Source of the DNA: Vitreoscilla sp. | GTDB taxonomy: Bacteria; Pseudomonadota; Gammaproteobacteria; Burkholderiales; Burkholderiaceae_C | DNA length: 64,000 nucleotides | Direction of reading: 5' to 3' | Assembly: GCA_018780145.1 (NCBI GenBank) | Contig: JADMKA010000045.1 | Coordinates: 1 to 64,000 of the forward strand | In this document: in pieces, positions 33,984 to 42,450 of the stretch | How the letters are laid out: every line of letters begins with the position of its first letter | Position numbering within the stretch: position 1 is the first letter of the stretch | Notes under the pieces: generated by a model | Databases searched by the model: none | The model's input: the letters and a program-made list of their open reading frames with translations, nothing else | Told to the model about the DNA's origin: nothing | Program-made: the position numbers and the translations under genes

Positions 33984-34812
33984 CACCTTGCACAGCCTGG
34001 TCGTGCTCTCGGGCACACCGAGTGCGGCCGCCCTGGCGCTGGCCGCATCGCCGTCCACGGCGCGGTCTGCCGTAGGCGGCTTGCCGTCGGCGACCCACGA
34101 CGCCAGCTCGCCCGAGTGGGAGCGCCTGCGCGAGCGCCTGTTCCCAGGGCAGCGGCTGATCGCGGGCCAGGAGGTGATCCAGCTCATCGTCCCGCTGCGC
34201 GCGGCCTATGGCGCGTCGGTGCCCGTGAAGGTGGTGACCAAGCTGCCGCAACAGCCGCAGCTGTACCTGCGCAAGCTGCATGTCGTGGTCGACAAGAACC
34301 CGTCGCCCGTGGCGGCCGTGCTCGACCTGACCACCGAAATCGGCCAGGCCGACTTCGAAACCCGCCTGAGGGTGGACGAGTACAGCCACGTGCGCGTCGT
34401 CGGCGAGCTGTCCAACGGCGAGCTGCACACCGATTCCCGCTATGTCAAGACATCGGGCGGGTGCTCTGCGCCGCCCAACCGCGACTCGCCGCACCTGATC
34501 GGCAAGACCCTGCTGCGGGTGGCCGGCGACGTGAAGCTGGGCCAGTTGACGACGGCCGATGTGACCGTGCTGCACCCGAACGACACCGGCTTCGAGCTGA
34601 ACCAGGTGACGGTGATGTACATCCCGCCCCACTTCGTCCGCACGATCAAGGTGAGCTACGACGGGCGCCGGCTGTTCGATGCCGAACTCGACTTTTCGGT
34701 CAGCGAGAACCCGACCCTGCGCTTCAACTTCGTGCCGCGCGGCCACGGCGAATTGCGCGCGGAGGTGACCGACTCGAAAGACGGCCGCTTCGTCGGTACC
34801 CTGGCGATCTGA
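33955..34812 (+). CDS. Quinoprotein dehydrogenase-associated SoxYZ-like carrier (copy 2), Tat-type signal
   Basis: A 285-residue SoxY-SoxZ fusion paralogous to 30589-31419. Shared segments are DKNPSPVAAVLDL, RLRVDEYSHVRV, KTSGGCSAPP (C170) and SENPTLRFNF. The N-terminus has a twin arginine (SRRDTLHSLVVL), unlike copy 1, suggesting Tat export after folding or cofactor loading. The start at 33955 lies inside the end of the MBL gene. Two carriers with different export signals imply distinct partners. Cargo unknown. Confidence 0.86.
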   Translation: MRRHLLSRRDTLHSLVVLSGTPSAAALALAASPSTARSAVGGLPSATHDASSPEWERLRERLFPGQRLIAGQEVIQLIVPLRAAYGASVPVKVVTKLPQQPQLYLRKLHVVVDKNPSPVAAVLDLTTEIGQADFETRLRVDEYSHVRVVGELSNGELHTDSRYVKTSGGCSAPPNRDSPHLIGKTLLRVAGDVKLGQLTTADVTVLHPNDTGFELNQVTVMYIPPHFVRTIKVSYDGRRLFDAELDFSVSENPTLRFNFVPRGHGELRAEVTDSKDGRFVGTLAI

Positions 34813-34817
34813 CCGTC

Positions 34818-35345
34818 ATGGGACCACGCGCCCGCATCGCTCTCGCCCTTTGCTGGGCGCTGGTGGTGCCGGCCGCGGCGGCGGGCATCCCGGCCCGGTA
34901 TGCGCCGACAGTCGTCATGCCCGCGGGTGTGCCCCAGCGATACGAGTTCGACCTCACCGCGCCGCTGCAGCGCGCACAGCGCGAGCGCCGGCGCCTGTAC
35001 GTCTACCTGGGCGCGAGCGATTGCGCCTACTGCCGCAAGTACGAGGCCTTTCTTGAGCGGCATGCCGCCGAATTGGTGTCGCACTTTGCCAAGGACTACC
35101 TGGTGGTCGATCTGCGCAGCAACCTGTCAATTCAGGCCGAACGCATCTACATCCGAATCGGCGATCGCAGCCTGCCCTACGCCGAGTTCCAGCGCTCGAT
35201 CGGCGACGAGCGGGCGCGCCTGCTCGTCTACCCCAGCGTGTGGTTGCTCGACGGCCAGGGCAAGCCGCTGATGCAGATGCCTGCCGGCACCGGCACCTTC
35301 GAAACCGTGCCGGAGCAGCTGGAAATCCTCAACCTCGTTCAGTGA
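34818..35345 (+). CDS. Periplasmic thioredoxin-fold protein
   Basis: A 175-residue exported protein with a signal peptide at about 1-22 (ALALCWALVVPAAAAG). The thioredoxin fold contains a CAYC active site (C69, C72) in LGASDCAYCRKYEAFLE, followed by VYPSVWLLDGQGKP holding the cis-proline position. It probably keeps the carrier cysteines of the SoxYZ-like proteins reduced, by analogy with SoxW/SoxV; this is inference. It is the last plus-strand gene of the xox block, and its end overlaps convergent pqqE by 17 bases. Confidence 0.85.
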   Translation: MGPRARIALALCWALVVPAAAAGIPARYAPTVVMPAGVPQRYEFDLTAPLQRAQRERRRLYVYLGASDCAYCRKYEAFLERHAAELVSHFAKDYLVVDLRSNLSIQAERIYIRIGDRSLPYAEFQRSIGDERARLLVYPSVWLLDGQGKPLMQMPAGTGTFETVPEQLEILNLVQ

Positions 35346-36489
35346 GCGGCGAGTTGATGGCCGACAGGCGGCGTGACTCGGCCGGGTCGCGGAACACCAG
35401 CGGGTGCTCGGTGACGCGTGTCGCCGCCGCACGCTCGGCCTGATCCACGGCCTCGACCACCAGGGCATGGTGCGGGCTCAGGCGGCAGACCGGGTCGGCC
35501 GCTTCGGCATCCTGCGCAATCAGCCAAGCCTGGCAACGGCAACCGCCCAGATCTTCCTCCCGGTGCTCGCAGCTCGCGCACGGCTGCTTCATCCAGCCGG
35601 TGCCCCGGTAGCGGTTGAAGCCCTCGGAATCGAACCAGATCTCGCTTAAGGCCTGTTCGCGAACGTTTGGGAAGGCCAGGCCCGGCAGCATCTTGGCCGT
35701 GTGGCAGGGCAAGGCCGTGCCGTCGGGCGCCACCGTCAGGAACATGCTGCCCCAGCCGTTGACACACTTCTTCGCCTTGCCCTCGTGGTAGTCCGGCGCC
35801 ACGAAGAAGATGCGCATGCTGTCACCCAGCTTGGCGCGCCACGCGTCCGTCACCGCCTCGGCGCGAATCAGCTGTTCGCGGGTCGGCAGCAAGGCGTCGC
35901 GATTGACATAGGCCCAGGAGTAGTACTGGGTGTTGGCCAGTTCGATGTACTCGGCGCCGAACTCCGCCGCCATGCCGATGATGCGATCGATGTGGTCGAT
36001 GTTGAGGCGGTGGATCACCACGTTCATCACCATCGGCCAGCCCTGGTCCTTGATGATCTTCGCGACGCGGTTCTTCAGCTCGAAGGTTTTGGTGTGCGAG
36101 AGAAAGTCGTTCATCTCGCGGGTCGAGTCCTGGAACGACAGCTGCACATGGTCGAGCCCGGCGGCCTTCAGCGCCGCGGCGCGCGACTCGGTGAGCCCGA
36201 CACCCGAGGTCAGCAGGTTGGTGTAGTAGCCCAGCCGGTGCGCCTCGGCGACGATCAACTCGAGGTCGTCGCGCAGCAGTGGCTCGCCGCCCGACAGGCC
36301 GCACTGCACCGCGCCGAGCTCACGGCCCTGGCGCAGCACACGCAGCCAGTCGTCGGTGGACAACTCGTCGCTCTGCTGCGCGAAATCGACCGGGTTGAAG
36401 CAGAAGACGCAGTGCAACGGGCAGCGGTAGGTCAGCTCGGCCAGCAGCCACAGCGGCGGGCCTGGTTTCGCGTTCGTGGACTCGCTCAT
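35329..36489 (-). CDS. pqqE: PQQ biosynthesis radical SAM protein PqqE
   Basis: Radical SAM enzyme of 386 residues. The SAM cluster motif is C23-x3-C27-x2-C30 (CPLHCVFC), followed by SGGEPLLR. The SPASM-type C-terminal cysteines are visible in KKCVNGWG, CHTAKM, CASCEH, GGCRCQ and CRLSP. It crosslinks the glutamate and tyrosine of the PqqA peptide held by PqqD. It is 1 base after pqqD in the order pqqABCDE. Confidence 0.97.
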   Translation of the reverse strand: MSESTNAKPGPPLWLLAELTYRCPLHCVFCFNPVDFAQQSDELSTDDWLRVLRQGRELGAVQCGLSGGEPLLRDDLELIVAEAHRLGYYTNLLTSGVGLTESRAAALKAAGLDHVQLSFQDSTREMNDFLSHTKTFELKNRVAKIIKDQGWPMVMNVVIHRLNIDHIDRIIGMAAEFGAEYIELANTQYYSWAYVNRDALLPTREQLIRAEAVTDAWRAKLGDSMRIFFVAPDYHEGKAKKCVNGWGSMFLTVAPDGTALPCHTAKMLPGLAFPNVREQALSEIWFDSEGFNRYRGTGWMKQPCASCEHREEDLGGCRCQAWLIAQDAEAADPVCRLSPHHALVVEAVDQAERAAATRVTEHPLVFRDPAESRRLSAINSPLTERG

Positions 36490-36490
36490 G

Positions 36491-36766
36491 TCAGTCCCAC
36501 GCCAGCCACTTTTGCTTGCCGGCCATTTCGACGAAAGCCAGCACGTCCGATTGCAGGCCTTGTGCGCCGAAAGTCTGCTCGAGGTCCAGCACGATCGCCG
36601 CCACGTCGCGCTGGCCGTCGCAGCGCTTCATGATCTCGCCGGCGCTGCCGTTCAGCTTGACCATGCCTTCGGGGTAGAGCAGCACGTGGCAGTCCTGCAC
36701 CGGCTCCCATTGCAGGCGAAAGCCGGGGCCGACGCGCGGTTGGCTGGCGGTGGAAAGTTCGGTCAT
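36491..36766 (-). CDS. pqqD: PqqA-binding chaperone PqqD
   Basis: A 91-residue RRE-fold peptide chaperone. Family features are [33 protein letters not shown] and a helical C-terminus ending in KQKWLAWD. It presents PqqA to PqqE. The ATG overlaps the pqqC stop by ATGA; the frame is open far upstream over pqqC, but the internal start matches the family N-terminus exactly. Confidence 0.95.
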   Translation of the reverse strand: MTELSTASQPRVGPGFRLQWEPVQDCHVLLYPEGMVKLNGSAGEIMKRCDGQRDVAAIVLDLEQTFGAQGLQSDVLAFVEMAGKQKWLAWD

Positions 36767-37479
36767 GCGTTCACGCCGTACTTCAGTGCCATGGCATCGT
36801 TCATCACCCACAGGATGTCGAGCTTGAACTGCAGCACCTCCAGCGCCCGTTCCTGCAGCGGCCGGGTGTTGAAGTGATCCAGCGTGACGCCCAGGCCCTG
36901 CTCCACGTCGCGCCGCGCCTGGCTGACGCGGTTGCGGAAGTAGGCCAGGCCCTCGGGATCGATCCATCCGTAGTGCTCGGGCCAGGTGGCCAGGCGCTGC
37001 TTGTGGATCTCGGGCGCGAACAGCTCGGTCAGCGACGAACACACCGCCTCCTGCCACGGTGCCCGCCGCGCGAAGTTGACGTAGGCGTCGACGGCGAAGC
37101 GAAGCGCCGGCAGCACGTGGCGCTGATCCAGCACCTCCTCTCGCGTCAGGCCCACGGCCTGCGCCAGGCGCAGCCAGGCCTCGATCCCGCCTTCGTCCTT
37201 CACACCACCGATCTCGAAGCCGTCGTGGTCGAGGATGCGCTGCACCCAGCCGCGCCGAACCTCGCGGTCGGGGCAGTTGGACATCACCGCAGCGTCTTTC
37301 ACCGGAATCGCGATCTGGTAGTAGAAGCGGTTCGCCACCCAGCCACGGATCTGCTCGGGGCTCGCGCGCCCGGCGTTGAGCATCACGTTGAACGGATGGT
37401 GGATGTGATAGGAGCGGCCGCGCTCGCGCAGCCTGGCCTCGAATTCAACACGGTTCCACGCGGTGGTGTCGGCTGTCAT
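36763..37479 (-). CDS. pqqC: Pyrroloquinoline-quinone synthase PqqC
   Basis: A 238-residue all-helical cofactorless oxidase that performs the last ring closure and eight-electron oxidation of PQQ synthesis. Conserved residues occur in [63 protein letters not shown] and [19 protein letters not shown]. Length is normal. It starts 4 bases after pqqB. Confidence 0.97.
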   Translation of the reverse strand: MTADTTAWNRVEFEARLRERGRSYHIHHPFNVMLNAGRASPEQIRGWVANRFYYQIAIPVKDAAVMSNCPDREVRRGWVQRILDHDGFEIGGVKDEGGIEAWLRLAQAVGLTREEVLDQRHVLPALRFAVDAYVNFARRAPWQEAVCSSLTELFAPEIHKQRLATWPEHYGWIDPEGLAYFRNRVSQARRDVEQGLGVTLDHFNTRPLQERALEVLQFKLDILWVMNDAMALKYGVNA

Positions 37480-37483
37480 GGGG

Positions 37484-38404
37484 TCAGAGCTCGATGGTCA
37501 TGCGGTCCTCGCAGACCTCGATGCGGTGCTGCGCCAGCAGCGCCCGCTCGTTGGAGTCTTCGTCGAGGATCGGGTTGGTGTTGTTGATGTGTATGAGCAG
37601 CCGGCGCGAGCGCGCCGGCAGCCGGTCCAGCCACTCGATCATGCCGCCCGGGCCGGATTGCGGCAGGTGGCCGATCGAGCGCGCCGTCTTGCTGCTCAGG
37701 CCCAGCCGGATCATCTCGTCGTCGGTCCAGAAGGTGCCGTCGACCAGCACCGCGTCGGCGCCCGACATCACGTCGAACAGCGCCGGCGTGATCTCGCCCA
37801 GGCCCGGCGCGTAGAAGGCGCTGCGCCCGCTGTGGCTGTCGGTGATCAGCATGCCGATGTTGTCGCCAGGCACGGGTGCCTCGCGGTGCGGCGAATACGG
37901 TGCCGCCTTGCTGGACAACGGGAAGGCGCGAAAGTGCAGGCCGGGCACGCCCGGCACAGCGAACGATGCACCGTCGAGGGCGATGCGTTGACGCTGCACG
38001 CCACAGAAATGGCCGAGCACGCGCAGCACCGGGTTGCCCTCGGTCAGATCCTCGGCGACCGGGTCGGTGCACCAGATCGGCAGGGGCGTGCTGCGCTCGC
38101 GCAGCATGAACAGCCCCGTGGCGTGGTCGATCTGGCCGTCCATCAGCACGACGCCGGCAACAGCCGTATCGCGCACCGCCCGGGCCGGTTGAAGCGCCGG
38201 GTGGTTGCGGATCTGCTCCAGGATGTCGGGAGAAGCGTTGAACAGCACGCCATCGGCGCCCTCGTCGCCACGGACGAAGATGGACGACTGGGTACGCGGC
38301 CGAGCCCGCAAGGTGCCACTGCGCACGCCGCTGCAGTTGCGGCAGTTGCAGTTCCACTGCGGAAAGCCGCCGCCTGCGGACGAACCTAGAACCGTGATGC
38401 GCAT
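37484..38404 (-). CDS. pqqB: PQQ biosynthesis protein PqqB (MBL fold)
   Basis: A 306-residue metallo-beta-lactamase-fold protein starting with the family signature [32 protein letters not shown] carries the typical DxxxDH-like variant and [16 protein letters not shown] is near the C-terminus. It is thought to hydroxylate or deliver the PQQ precursor. A gap of 63 bases separates it from pqqA, which in other bacteria allows differential expression of the two. Confidence 0.96.
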   Translation of the reverse strand: MRITVLGSSAGGGFPQWNCNCRNCSGVRSGTLRARPRTQSSIFVRGDEGADGVLFNASPDILEQIRNHPALQPARAVRDTAVAGVVLMDGQIDHATGLFMLRERSTPLPIWCTDPVAEDLTEGNPVLRVLGHFCGVQRQRIALDGASFAVPGVPGLHFRAFPLSSKAAPYSPHREAPVPGDNIGMLITDSHSGRSAFYAPGLGEITPALFDVMSGADAVLVDGTFWTDDEMIRLGLSSKTARSIGHLPQSGPGGMIEWLDRLPARSRRLLIHINNTNPILDEDSNERALLAQHRIEVCEDRMTIEL

Positions 38405-38467
38405 CGTTGTGTCTGAAGCACCGCCCCGGGCAAGAACCCCGGGGCGGTGACCAGGACAGGAATCAGC

Positions 38468-38542
38468 TCAGCGAGCAGCCACGTACATCGTGATTTCGAA
38501 GCCGAAGCGGAAGTCGGTCGCGGTCGGGGTTTGCCATTGCAT
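38468..38542 (-). CDS. pqqA: PQQ precursor peptide PqqA
   Basis: A 24-residue ribosomal precursor peptide. It begins MQWQTPTATD and ends ITMYVAAR, with the conserved glutamate at 16 and tyrosine at 20 that become PQQ. The ATG has AAGGAG 8 bases upstream. It is the first gene of pqqABCDE. Its small size means it is easily missed; the spacing of glutamate and tyrosine makes the identification certain. Confidence 0.97.
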   Translation of the reverse strand: MQWQTPTATDFRFGFEITMYVAAR

Positions 38543-38614
38543 AAAAAGTCTCCTTCGGATGGCACAGACACCGGACGGCGCCTGCGGGGACATTCAGATC
38601 CCGTGACGCATGGT

Positions 38615-38677
38615 CGCCGCACGGCGGCGCCTGGGCCAGCCCCCGGATCATGATTCGCACCTCATGATTTTCATGAA
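38615..38677 (-). promoter_or_regulatory. pqqA upstream region: three TCATGA palindromes and a leader hairpin
   Basis: TCATGA occurs three times within 29 bases (38648, 38662 and 38671); the outer copies extend to 8-base perfect palindromes ATCATGAT (38647-38654) and TTCATGAA (38670-38677). They lie about 105-135 bases upstream of the pqqA start and about 75 bases before the divergent hydrolase gene. A small hairpin CGCCG-CA-CGGCG (38615-38626) lies between them and pqqA. They look like binding sites for a dimeric regulator; the adjacent MoxX-like response regulator is a candidate. Confidence 0.45.
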
Positions 38678-38752
38678 ACCGCGCTTGCATGGAACGTCGA
38701 TTTCACGAGAGGCCGGACCGCCCGCCGGGGCCCAGCCGATACCATCGGCACC

Positions 38753-39712
38753 GTGCCCACCACCACCCTCCACCCCGACACGCCGCCGTTTCGCGTCCAA
38801 CGCCTGCCGGTGGGCGACGGGCATGTCCTGCATGTGCAGGAGCACGGGCGGCCCGAGGGCCTGCCCGCCTTGGTGCTGCACGGGGGCCCGGGCTCGGGGT
38901 GCTCGCCGTTGCAGAGGCGCTTCTTCGACCCGGCGCACTACCGCATCATCTGCGTCGACCAGCGCGGCGCGGGCTCCAGCCAGCCGCGCGGTGCCATCGA
39001 CCACAACACGACGGCGCACCTGCTGGGTGACCTGCGTGCGCTGCGCGAGCACCTCGGGATCGAGCGCTGGTTGGTGGTGGGCGGCTCCTGGGGCGCCACG
39101 CTGGCGCTCGCACACGCTGCCGCCGAGCCTCAGGCCGTGGCCGCACTGCTGCTGCGTGCCAGTTTTCTGGCCCGTGCCGAGGACATGGCCTGGTTTTTCC
39201 AGGGTGCAGCGGCCGAGCAGCCACAGGCCTGGGAGCAGTTCGCCGCCTGTGCGCCGGCCCCGAGGCGACATGACCTGCTGTCTTTCCTTGCCGACAAATG
39301 GGCACTTCCCGACGCAGCCCGGCACCGCAGCCTCGCGCTGGCCTGGGCGCGCTGGGAGCAGGCGCTGGCCGGTGGATCGCAGGACCTTCCCCCGCCGTGC
39401 GATGCCGCCCTCGATGCGCTGGTCGACCGCTACCGTGTGCAGTGCCACTATCTCCGCCACCGCTGTGGGCTCGATGCCCCGACGCTGCTGGAGCGCTGCG
39501 AGGCCGTCCCGCGCGTGCCCACGCTGTTGCTGCATGGGCGCGACGACCGCGTCTGCCGCCCCGAAGGAGCGCTCGCCCTGCACCACCGCCTGCCGCACAG
39601 CGAACTGCGCTGGGTGAACGGGGTGGGACACGACCCGTCGCACCCGGCGATGGTGGCGGCCATGGTCGGCGCGCTGGACCACTACGCCTTGCACGGCCGC
39701 TTCACACCATGA
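38753..39712 (+). CDS. Proline iminopeptidase-like alpha/beta hydrolase (S33)
   Basis: A 319-residue cytoplasmic serine hydrolase. Motifs: LHGGPGSGCSP (oxyanion), VDQRGAGSS, the nucleophile GGSWGATLAL, the acid in LHGRDDRVC and the histidine in VGHDPSHP, all as in prolyl aminopeptidase. The GTG start lacks a strong ribosome site. It is divergent from pqqA and overlaps the following sensor kinase by ATGA. No pqqF/pqqG protease gene is in the window, so a role in trimming PqqA or its fragments is conceivable but unproven. Confidence 0.85.
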   Translation: MPTTTLHPDTPPFRVQRLPVGDGHVLHVQEHGRPEGLPALVLHGGPGSGCSPLQRRFFDPAHYRIICVDQRGAGSSQPRGAIDHNTTAHLLGDLRALREHLGIERWLVVGGSWGATLALAHAAAEPQAVAALLLRASFLARAEDMAWFFQGAAAEQPQAWEQFAACAPAPRRHDLLSFLADKWALPDAARHRSLALAWARWEQALAGGSQDLPPPCDAALDALVDRYRVQCHYLRHRCGLDAPTLLERCEAVPRVPTLLLHGRDDRVCRPEGALALHHRLPHSELRWVNGVGHDPSHPAMVAAMVGALDHYALHGRFTP

Positions 39713-41058
39713 CCCTCCGGCTCAAGATCAACCTCATCGTCGGCGCGCTCACCGTGCTGTTCGTCGCCGCGGTCATTGCGCTGCAGTTGCGCAGCATGCG
39801 TGATTCGGTGCACGAGGAGGTCGTAGCTGCCAACCGCGTGGCCGCGCAGTTGCTCGACCGCACCGTCTGGCGCTACGCGGCGCAGGGCACGCCGGCGATG
39901 CTGGCGTTCCTTCAGGGGGTGGGGCGGGTGCGCTCGAACGACATCGAGCTGCTCGACGCACAAGGCAACGAGCTGTACCGGTCACCACCCTCCCCCTACA
40001 AGCCCGGGCGCGATGCGCCGGCCTGGTTCGACGCGCTGATCTCTCCGCCGCCGTCCGTCCAGTCGATCGAGTTCCCCGACGGCAAGCTGGTGGTGCGTGC
40101 CAACGCCTCGCGGGCCGCCCTCGATGCCTGGGACTACACGCTGTGGCTGGCCGGCGGCGCGCTGCTGCTGCTGCTCGTCGTCAACACGCTGGTGTTCTGG
40201 CTGGTCGGGCGCGCCGTGCGCCCGTTCGGCGAGATCGTCGCGGCGCTGAACCAGGTTCAGGCAGGCCGGTTCGACGTGGCCCTGCCGCCGCTGGCCGGCA
40301 CCGAGGCCGCCGCGATCGGCGGCGCGTTCAACCGCATGGTGCACGACCTGCAGGGCCACATCGAGACCGAAAAGCGTGCCGTCCGCGCCGAGATGCAGCT
40401 GTCCGACAGCCGCGAGCTGACGCGCTGGATCGAGCAGCACGTCGAGCAGGAGCGGCTCCTGATCGCACGCGAACTGCACGACGAACTCGGCCAGTCCGTC
40501 ACCGCGATGCGCAGCATGGCCTTGTCGATCGCGCAGCGCGTGGGCCCGCTCGACGCGCAGGCCGAGCAGGCCGCCCGGCTGATCGCCGACGAATCCTCGC
40601 GGCTGTACGACGCGATGCACGGCATCATCCCGCGGCTCACGCCACTGGTGCTCGACAACTTCGGGCTCGCCGAGGCGCTGGATGACCTGGTTGAACGCAC
40701 CCGGCGCAGCCAGCCCGGCGTGGACATCCAGATGCTCGTGGACCTGGGCGCCGCACGCCTGCCTGGCGACCTGGCGCTGGCGTTGTACCGCGCCGCACAG
40801 GAAGGCATCACCAACGCGCTGCGGCATGGCCAGGCACGCCATGTGCAACTGTCACTGCAAGGCAGCGACACCGAGGTGACCCTGGCCGTGGTCGACGACG
40901 GCCAGGGCCTGGCCTCGGACTGGTCCGAGCGAACCGGCCACTACGGCCTGCGCTGGCTGGCCGAGCGCGCCCAGGCGCTGCATGGTCAACTCGATGTCGA
41001 GCCCGTTTCACCCCACGGCGTGCAGTTGCGCTTGCGTGTTCCCTTGGAGAGCCCATGA
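39709..41058 (+). CDS. NarL-type sensor histidine kinase, MoxY-like
   Basis: A 449-residue membrane kinase: membrane helices at about 8-26 and 146-168, a short periplasmic domain, HAMP, HisKA_3 with phospho-histidine H257 in ARELHDELGQS, and an ATPase domain (EGITNALRHG, DDGQGL, GHYGLRWLAERA). It resembles MoxY, the sensor in methanol and formaldehyde control in Paracoccus. Together with the next gene and its place beside pqq, control of methanol oxidation or PQQ genes is likely. The start overlaps the hydrolase stop. Confidence 0.88.
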   Translation: MTLRLKINLIVGALTVLFVAAVIALQLRSMRDSVHEEVVAANRVAAQLLDRTVWRYAAQGTPAMLAFLQGVGRVRSNDIELLDAQGNELYRSPPSPYKPGRDAPAWFDALISPPPSVQSIEFPDGKLVVRANASRAALDAWDYTLWLAGGALLLLLVVNTLVFWLVGRAVRPFGEIVAALNQVQAGRFDVALPPLAGTEAAAIGGAFNRMVHDLQGHIETEKRAVRAEMQLSDSRELTRWIEQHVEQERLLIARELHDELGQSVTAMRSMALSIAQRVGPLDAQAEQAARLIADESSRLYDAMHGIIPRLTPLVLDNFGLAEALDDLVERTRRSQPGVDIQMLVDLGAARLPGDLALALYRAAQEGITNALRHGQARHVQLSLQGSDTEVTLAVVDDGQGLASDWSERTGHYGLRWLAERAQALHGQLDVEPVSPHGVQLRLRVPLESP

Positions 41059-41684
41059 TCCGTGTCATGCTCGTCGACGACCACGCGCTCGTGCGCATGG
41101 GCTTTCGCATGCTGCTGGCTGACGCACAGGTCGAGGTGGTGGCCGAGGTCGAGAGTGGCGAGCAGGCCTGCATCGAGTACCCGCGCGTGACGCCCGATGT
41201 GGTGGTGATGGACCTCTCCATGCCCGGCATGGGTGGGCTGGAGGCGGTGCGCCGCCTGCTGGCGCAGGATCCGAAGGCGCGGGTTCTGGTCCTGTCGGCC
41301 CACGAGGACACGGCCCACCCCCGGCGCGTGCTGCGCGCCGGCGCACTCGGCTACCTGACGAAGCGCAGCGCGCCCGACGCGCTGATCGCCGCCGTGACCG
41401 CCGTCGCCGCCCACGAGGCCTATGTGGACCCGCAGACCGCCCGGTCACTGGCGATGGCCCAGGTCAAGGGCGAGACCAGCCCGGCCGACATGCTCAGCGA
41501 GCGGGAGTTTTCGGTCTTCCTCCAGCTCGCCCGAGGGCTCACGGTGGCGCAGATCGCCGACAACCTCAAGCTGTCGCCCAGCACCGTGGGCACGCACCTG
41601 TACCACATCAAGCAGAAGCTGGGCGCCAACAACCAGTCGGAGCTGACACTGGTCGCGTTGCAGTGGGGCTTGATCCAGGTGTAG
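41055..41684 (+). CDS. LuxR/NarL-family response regulator, MoxX-like
   Basis: A 209-residue regulator: receiver about 1-120 with phospho-acceptor D53 (VVMDLSMPGMGG) and acid pair VDDH, then a LuxR helix-turn-helix at about 145-205 (LTVAQIADNLKLSPSTVGTH). It is coupled by ATGA to the kinase gene. It is likely the DNA-binding half of a methanol-responsive system; targets could include the pqqA and xoxF promoters in this window. Confidence 0.9.
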   Translation: MIRVMLVDDHALVRMGFRMLLADAQVEVVAEVESGEQACIEYPRVTPDVVVMDLSMPGMGGLEAVRRLLAQDPKARVLVLSAHEDTAHPRRVLRAGALGYLTKRSAPDALIAAVTAVAAHEAYVDPQTARSLAMAQVKGETSPADMLSEREFSVFLQLARGLTVAQIADNLKLSPSTVGTHLYHIKQKLGANNQSELTLVALQWGLIQV

Positions 41685-41783
41685 GCTCCCGCGACCACGG
41701 GTAAACCCTCGCTTCTGGCATGGTTGTTGCGGTGCAGCACGCCAAGCCTGCCACGTCGGCCAGGCCGCCCAGAGGTGGTGCGC

Positions 41784-42413
41784 ATGCGCTGGTTGTTCGT
41801 GACTCTGTTGGTACTGTCAGGCGCTGCTGCCCGGTGCGAAGGCATCGTCGAGGTGCTGGGCCGCTCACAACAGCTGCAGTTGGAGGCCTTCACCGATGCT
41901 GACGCCGATGCGCCGTCGACACGCAAGGTCCGCCAGAGTTTCGAAGCGCTGCGGGACCGCGCCGGACTGGGGCCCACCGTGGAATTGCGTGTGGTCACCG
42001 GCCCTGTGCTGGCCGAAACGCTGCACGGCCGGGTCATCATCGCCCACCAATCCCTGGGCGATCTCGACGAGGGGGCACGGCTGTTCATCCTGGCGCATGA
42101 ACTTGGCCACGTCAGCCTGAAACACTGGCCGCAGATGACCCTGCTCTACCAGGCCTGGCTACCGGGCGAGCTGATGCAGGCGCAGTCCGATGCCGTGGCC
42201 GCCCTGCTCGGGCACGACGCATCCGCGCTGGCCCATCGGCAGGAGTTCGAGGCGGACGTGTTCGCCTTGCACATGCTGCACGCACTCGGCCGCTCGGCCC
42301 AGGATGCCGTGTCGGCCTTCGTGCAGATGGGCGTGTACAGCGACACCGCCACACACCCGGGCACCCGGAAGCGCCTGGCCGCGCTGCGTGCAGCCGAAGG
42401 CGAGCTGAAGTAA
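41784..42413 (+). CDS. Exported M48-family metallopeptidase
   Basis: A 209-residue protein with a short signal peptide (WLFVTLLVLSGAAARCEG) and the zinc motif HELGHVSLKHW, with the third ligand probably the glutamate in HRQEFEADVFAL. It is a minimal M48 domain without membrane helices, so a periplasmic protease rather than HtpX. ATG 41784 is chosen for the signal peptide; a GTG at 41778 is equivalent. It is 100 bases after the response regulator. Substrate unknown. Confidence 0.85.
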   Translation: MRWLFVTLLVLSGAAARCEGIVEVLGRSQQLQLEAFTDADADAPSTRKVRQSFEALRDRAGLGPTVELRVVTGPVLAETLHGRVIIAHQSLGDLDEGARLFILAHELGHVSLKHWPQMTLLYQAWLPGELMQAQSDAVAALLGHDASALAHRQEFEADVFALHMLHALGRSAQDAVSAFVQMGVYSDTATHPGTRKRLAALRAAEGELK

Positions 42414-42450
42414 CCTGGGCACCCGGTGGGGCGCCCGTGTCGCCACCCTG

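Noticed and set aside
42418-42440. Terminator between the M48 peptidase and the chemoreceptor
   Set aside because: The inverted repeat needs bulges and mismatches and has no T-run; too weak to annotate.
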